Below are positions 14,827 to 18,606 of a stretch of DNA of 18,606 bases, in pieces. This stretch comes from JAQUVS01 sp964389735 (GTDB taxonomy: Bacteria > Bacillota_I > Bacilli_A > RF39 > UBA660). Position numbers and translations under genes: made by a program. The notes below the pieces were generated by a model. The model made no database searches. It saw only the letters and a program-made list of their open reading frames with translations, and was not told where the DNA came from. The stretch covers positions 1 to 18,606 of the forward strand of contig CAYMEJ010000020.1 in NCBI GenBank assembly GCA_964389735.1. Reading direction: 5' to 3'. How positions within the stretch are numbered: position 1 is the stretch's first letter; the number at the start of each line of letters is the position of its first letter.

Positions 14827-16212
14827 ATGAAAAAGATTAAAAGATATTTATATTTATTAAAAAGAAATAAAAACTTAAGAATACTATCTGTAGTAGTATT
14901 AGCATTATTAATAGTACTAATAACATTATTTGTAAAAGTAATAACAAAAAGAACTTCTGATATTATTATCTTTGATACAGATAGATTAATACCAGTAGAA
15001 AAAAGTAACAAATATGGTTTTATTAATAATAAAGGTAAATTAGTAATTGATTATAAATATGATGAAGTAAGTAATTTTTATAATGGATATACAATAGTGT
15101 ATAAAAAAGATAATAAAAGTAATGAAAGATATATTTTAATTGATGAAAACGGAAAAGAAATAGTATACGCAGAAAATAGTGCAGATATTAAATATTATGA
15201 AACTCAAAATTGTTATGTAATAAATAATAAATTATTTGATAATAATATAGATTCTTTAACTGATGATGATGTAAAAATAGTAGAACAAGAATATGAAAAA
15301 TATTTTTCATATAAAACCGATTCTGAAGCAGGAATAATTGATAATAAAGGAAAAATAATTTATAAATATGAATATCAAAAAGGAGAAAATTCTGTATATT
15401 TCTCTATCAGTGAATTAGATGATAAAACTAAAGAAGATTTATATTTAGTAATTAATATTGAAAATAAAAAATATGGAATAATAAATTTACTTGAAAACAA
15501 AGAAATAGTTAAACCTACAAAGAAATATATAACAGCACTTACAAACAATGTATTTGAGTACTCCAACCAAAATAATTATGAAACAGAAAAATATATTTAT
15601 GTAAAAGATAATGAAATATTATACGAAGCATCAGCAAGTGAATATTCCAAAATGGAAATGGAAAATATAGATAAAAACATCTTAACAATGAAATTAAAAG
15701 GAAATTCTGAATATAAATATTATGATTTAGAAGAAAAAAAATTCTTAAATGATAAACCTAATTTAGAAAGTAAAATTATAAATAATTTATTAGAGAATTA
15801 TGAAATAAATGAATGCAGTACAGGTTTTGGTATTTTAGACAGCGAAGGAGAAACAGTCTTACCATGTGAGTATCAAAGAATAGAAAAAATAGGAAAAGAG
15901 ATATTTGAGTATATTTCAGATATGAAAAATAAAAAACTATTTGTAGTTAAAAAAGATGATAAATATGGAATAATTAATATTAGAAATAATAAATATGTAT
16001 TAGAACCTATATATGAAGAAATGGATATACCAGTTAATAGAAGTCCATTTATCAAAGTAATGAAGGATAAGGAATATAAAATGATTAATTTAATCAATAT
16101 GGATGAAATGAAAATAAAGTCTGATGATAAAATTAATTACTATACAAATTATTTTATAATTAATTCTAAGACATATTATAATTATAAAATGGATAAAATA
16201 TTTGAGATGTAA
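14827..16212 (+). CDS. Membrane-anchored WG-repeat protein
   Basis: The 461-residue protein has a basic cytoplasmic N-terminus (KKIKRYLYLLKRNKNLR), one membrane helix at about 18-38 and a large C-terminal region predicted outside the cell. That region carries diverged WG-type beta repeats of the form YGFINNKGKLVIDYKYDEV. The clearer copies are at about 62-82, 168-184 (AGIIDNKGKIIYKYEY), 216-235, 333-352 (FGILDSEGETVLPCEYQRI) and 380-398 (YGIINIRNNKYVLEPIYEEM). The signature Trp is replaced by Tyr, Ala or Phe in every copy. WG proteins are thought to be beta-rich binding or surface modules, but their function is unknown. It lacks a cleavage site, lipobox or sortase motif, so it should remain anchored. 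It is monocistronic with its own promoter and terminator. Confidence 0.85.
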   Translation: MKKIKRYLYLLKRNKNLRILSVVVLALLIVLITLFVKVITKRTSDIIIFDTDRLIPVEKSNKYGFINNKGKLVIDYKYDEVSNFYNGYTIVYKKDNKSNERYILIDENGKEIVYAENSADIKYYETQNCYVINNKLFDNNIDSLTDDDVKIVEQEYEKYFSYKTDSEAGIIDNKGKIIYKYEYQKGENSVYFSISELDDKTKEDLYLVINIENKKYGIINLLENKEIVKPTKKYITALTNNVFEYSNQNNYETEKYIYVKDNEILYEASASEYSKMEMENIDKNILTMKLKGNSEYKYYDLEEKKFLNDKPNLESKIINNLLENYEINECSTGFGILDSEGETVLPCEYQRIEKIGKEIFEYISDMKNKKLFVVKKDDKYGIINIRNNKYVLEPIYEEMDIPVNRSPFIKVMKDKEYKMINLINMDEMKIKSDDKINYYTNYFIINSKTYYNYKMDKIFEM

Positions 16213-16236
16213 AAAAGAAAATTTATTTTCTTTTTT
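16211..16236 (+). terminator. Intrinsic terminator after the WG-repeat gene
   Basis: AAAAAAGAAAA (16211-16221) pairs with TTTTCTTTTTT (16226-16236) around a 4-nt loop. The stem has one G-C pair, and the right arm itself forms the T tract. It starts within the TAA stop (16210-16212) and ends 2 bp before the adhE -35. Confidence 0.75.
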
Positions 16237-16238
16237 CT

Positions 16239-16266
16239 TTGACTGAAAAACTATATATGATATAAT
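16239..16266 (+). promoter_or_regulatory. Promoter of adhE
   Basis: -35 TTGACT (16239-16244), a 16-bp spacer and the extended -10 TGATATAAT (16258-16266) make this one of the two best-matching promoters in the window. The leader is about 21 nt and no operator-like repeat (for example a Rex-type TTGTGA/TCACAA pair) is visible in it. Confidence 0.85.
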
Positions 16267-16293
16267 ATCTATAGAATAAAGAGGTGTTTATAT

Positions 16294-18606
16294 ATGGCAG
16301 ATGTAAATAGGATGATAGATGATCTAGTAGAAAGAGCAAAAATAGCACGTGATAAATATATGGAACTAGATCAAGAACAAATAGATGAAATAGTAAAAAG
16401 AATGTCTATGGCATTTGTAGAAAATCATATGATACTAGCACGTATGGCAGTAGAAGAAACAAAAAGAGGAATATATGAAGATAAAATAACAAAAAATCTA
16501 TTTGCATCAGAATATATTTACCATAGTATTAAATATAATAAAACTGTAGGAATAGTAGATGAAAACGAAGAAGAAGATTATTCAACAATAGCAGAACCAA
16601 TTGGTATAATAGCAGGTGTAACACCAGTTACCAATCCAACTGCAACAGTATGTTTTAAATCACTTATATCAGTTAAAACAAGAAATGTAATAATATTTGG
16701 TTTTCATCCATCTGCACAAAAATGTAGTCAAGAAGCTGCTAGAATAGTAAGAGATGCAGCAATAAAAGCAGGAGCACCAGAAGATTGTATTCTATGGATA
16801 GAAGAACCATCAATAGAAGCAACAACTGCTTTAATGCATCATCCTGATATTAACTTAATACTAGCAACAGGTGGTAAGGGTATGGTAGCATCAGCTTATT
16901 CTTGTGGTAAACCAGCATTAGGCGTAGGACCAGGTAATGTACCTTGTTATATAGAAAAATCAGCACATTTAAGAACAAGTGTTAATGACTTAGTACTTTC
17001 TAAATCATTCGATAATGGAATGATATGTGCAAGTGAACAATCTGTAATAGTAGATAAAGATATATCTGAAGAATTTGAACAATTAATGAAAGAAGCAGGA
17101 TGCTACTTTGTAAATGAAAAAGAAAAAGAAATGTTACAAGAAAGAATGTTTGAATTAGAAAATGGATCATATTCATTAAAATCAGATATAGTAGGACAAA
17201 GTCCTTATACAATAGCAAAATTAGCAGGATTTGATATTCCTAATAATATAAAAGTATTAGTAGTAGGAGAAAATGGAATAGGAGATAATTTCCCATTTTC
17301 TAAAGAAAAACTATCACCAGTATTAGCATACTACATAGTAGAAAATTCTGATGTTGGTGTAATGTTAGCAGAAAAATTAATTGAATATGGTGGATTAGGA
17401 CATTCTGCTGTAATTCATTCAGAAGATAAAGAAATAATATTAAAGTTTTCTAAAACTGTAAAAGCAGGAAGAGTAATAGTAAATTCACCATCAACTCATG
17501 GTGCAATTGGAGATATTTATAATACTAATGTACCATCATTGACATTAGGGTGCGGAACATTTGGAGGTAATTCAACTACTGATAATGTTTCAACAATAAA
17601 CTTAATAAATTTAAAAAGAGTAGCAAAGAGAAGAGTAAATATGCAATGGTTTAAAGTACCTAAAAAGATATATTTTGAAGCAGGATCAATTGAATACTTA
17701 CAAAAAATGCCAGAAATAGAAAAAGTATTAATAGTAACAGATCCATCAATGGTAAAATTTGGTTATATAGATAAAATACTTTATCAATTAGAAAAAAGAA
17801 GTAATTATGTTCATGTGGAAATATTCCAAGATGTAGAATCTGACCCTGATTTTAAAATAATAAATAAAGGTGTAGAAATAATGAATAGATTTAATCCAGA
17901 TACTATTATTGCAGTAGGTGGAGGAAGTTCAATCGATGCAGCAAAAGGTATGTGGTTATTCTATGAAAATCCTGATGTTGATGTAGAAGGATTAAAACTT
18001 AAATTTATGGATATTAGAAAAAGAACATATAAGTTCCCTCAATTAGGTAAGAAAGTAAAATTAGTAGCAATACCTACAACAAGTGGAACTGGTTCAGAAG
18101 TAACATCATTTGCAGTTATTTCAGATAAAGAAAAGAATATGAAATACCCATTAGCAGACTATGAATTAACACCAGATGTTGCAATAATAGATCCTGACTT
18201 AGTTATGAGCCTACCTAAATCATTAACTGCAGATACAGGATTAGATGCTTTAACACATGCTATTGAAGCATATGTATCTAATATGGCAAATGATTATACA
18301 GATGGATTAAGTGAAAAAGCAGTAGAAATAATAAATGAATACTTATTAATAGCATTTAATGAAGGATCAAATAAATTAGCAAGAGAAAAAATGCATAATG
18401 CATCTTGTATAGCAGGTATGGCATTTACTAATGCATTCTTAGGTATTAACCACTCCTTAGCACACAAGTTAGGTGGAGAATTCCATATACCTCATGGAAG
18501 AGCAAATGCAATATTACTTCCATATGTAATAAAATATAATTCAGAATATCCTACAAAATTTGTATCATTTCCAAAATATGAATATTTTATAGCAGATCAA
18601 AAATAT
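16294..18606 (+). CDS. adhE: Bifunctional acetaldehyde-CoA/alcohol dehydrogenase AdhE (3' end outside window)
   Basis: AdhE reduces acetyl-CoA to acetaldehyde and then ethanol, reoxidising two NADH in fermentation, in cytoplasmic filaments called spirosomes. The frame is open for 771 codons to the window edge; the family is about 860-890 residues, so roughly 100 are missing. The N-terminal aldehyde dehydrogenase has FGFHPSAQKCSQEA, ATGGKGMVASAYSCGKPALG, GPGNVPCYIE and the catalytic cysteine C245 in NGMICASEQ. The C-terminal iron alcohol dehydrogenase has the NADH loop AVGGGSSIDAAKG (540-552), PTTSGTGSEVTSFAV and likely iron ligands D651 and H655 (LDALTHAIEAY), H720 (INHSLAH) and H734 (IPHG). 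The ATG at 16294 follows GAGGTG (16281-16286) by 7 nt and gives MADVNRMIDDLVERA. No frameshift is seen. Confidence 0.96.
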   Translation, partial: MADVNRMIDDLVERAKIARDKYMELDQEQIDEIVKRMSMAFVENHMILARMAVEETKRGIYEDKITKNLFASEYIYHSIKYNKTVGIVDENEEEDYSTIAEPIGIIAGVTPVTNPTATVCFKSLISVKTRNVIIFGFHPSAQKCSQEAARIVRDAAIKAGAPEDCILWIEEPSIEATTALMHHPDINLILATGGKGMVASAYSCGKPALGVGPGNVPCYIEKSAHLRTSVNDLVLSKSFDNGMICASEQSVIVDKDISEEFEQLMKEAGCYFVNEKEKEMLQERMFELENGSYSLKSDIVGQSPYTIAKLAGFDIPNNIKVLVVGENGIGDNFPFSKEKLSPVLAYYIVENSDVGVMLAEKLIEYGGLGHSAVIHSEDKEIILKFSKTVKAGRVIVNSPSTHGAIGDIYNTNVPSLTLGCGTFGGNSTTDNVSTINLINLKRVAKRRVNMQWFKVPKKIYFEAGSIEYLQKMPEIEKVLIVTDPSMVKFGYIDKILYQLEKRSNYVHVEIFQDVESDPDFKIINKGVEIMNRFNPDTIIAVGGGSSIDAAKGMWLFYENPDVDVEGLKLKFMDIRKRTYKFPQLGKKVKLVAIPTTSGTGSEVTSFAVISDKEKNMKYPLADYELTPDVAIIDPDLVMSLPKSLTADTGLDALTHAIEAYVSNMANDYTDGLSEKAVEIINEYLLIAFNEGSNKLAREKMHNASCIAGMAFTNAFLGINHSLAHKLGGEFHIPHGRANAILLPYVIKYNSEYPTKFVSFPKYEYFIADQKY

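Noticed and set aside
1..18606. CRISPR array, tRNA/rRNA genes, insertion sequences or riboswitches
   Set aside because: All intergenic spaces are under about 130 bp. None has spaced direct repeats, a cloverleaf, terminal inverted repeats with a transposase, or a long structured leader.
1..18606. Mycoplasma-type genetic code (TGA as Trp)
   Set aside because: addB and addA end at TGA in the expected place, TGA is absent inside the reading frames, and conserved Trp positions use TGG.

Overview
The window is about three-quarters or more A+T by eye, and every supported gene lies on the + strand. TGA is used as a stop codon (addB and addA both end in TGA) and tryptophan is TGG, so this is standard bacterial code 11 and not Mycoplasma code 4. 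AddAB, a CpsB/C/D phosphoregulatory set, TldD/TldE and AdhE together with strong AGGAGG-type ribosome binding sites suggest a very low-GC Bacillota, plausibly a host-associated Erysipelotrichales/RF39-like lineage. That placement is an inference from content and composition, not a phylogenetic result.

Layout. 1-2518 is the end of a capsule/exopolysaccharide locus: a partial Wzz/CpsC-type chain-length regulator, a CpsD-type tyrosine kinase, a CpsB-type PHP phosphatase and a short family 2 glycosyltransferase with altered catalytic motifs, closed by a hairpin terminator. 2641-3385 is a broken DUF1016/YhcG-type nuclease gene whose base composition differs from its neighbours. 3476-4120 encodes a five-span Yip1-like membrane protein, followed by a terminator. 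4195-9661 is addB-addA (recombinational repair), overlapping by 8 bp. 9788-11471 is a two-gene operon for undecaprenyl-phosphate recycling (DUF368/PopT-type transporter and UppP). 11543-14196 is tldD-tldE, overlapping by 1 bp. 14254-14766 encodes an unrecognised 170-residue protein. 14827-16212 encodes a membrane-anchored protein with diverged WG repeats. From 16294 to the right edge is adhE, cut off at its C-terminus.

How the parts relate. The capsule genes and the lipid-carrier recycling operon both serve envelope polysaccharide assembly, since Wzy-type export and peptidoglycan synthesis both consume undecaprenyl phosphate. The other genes are housekeeping (repair, peptide cleavage, fermentation) and are simply packed nearby.

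The expression architecture is very regular. Six promoters carry an extended -10 element, five of them with the identical nonamer TGATATAAT. They give predicted 5' leaders of only about 11-24 nt. Four of the five supported intrinsic terminators begin inside the stop codon or last codons of the upstream gene. I found no RNA genes, CRISPR arrays, insertion sequences or riboswitches. No interval longer than about 130 bp lacks a gene. I did not find a clearly novel multi-gene system; the most interesting points are the degenerate glycosyltransferase, the broken nuclease gene, the palindrome in front of the popT-uppP operon and the compact transcription signals.
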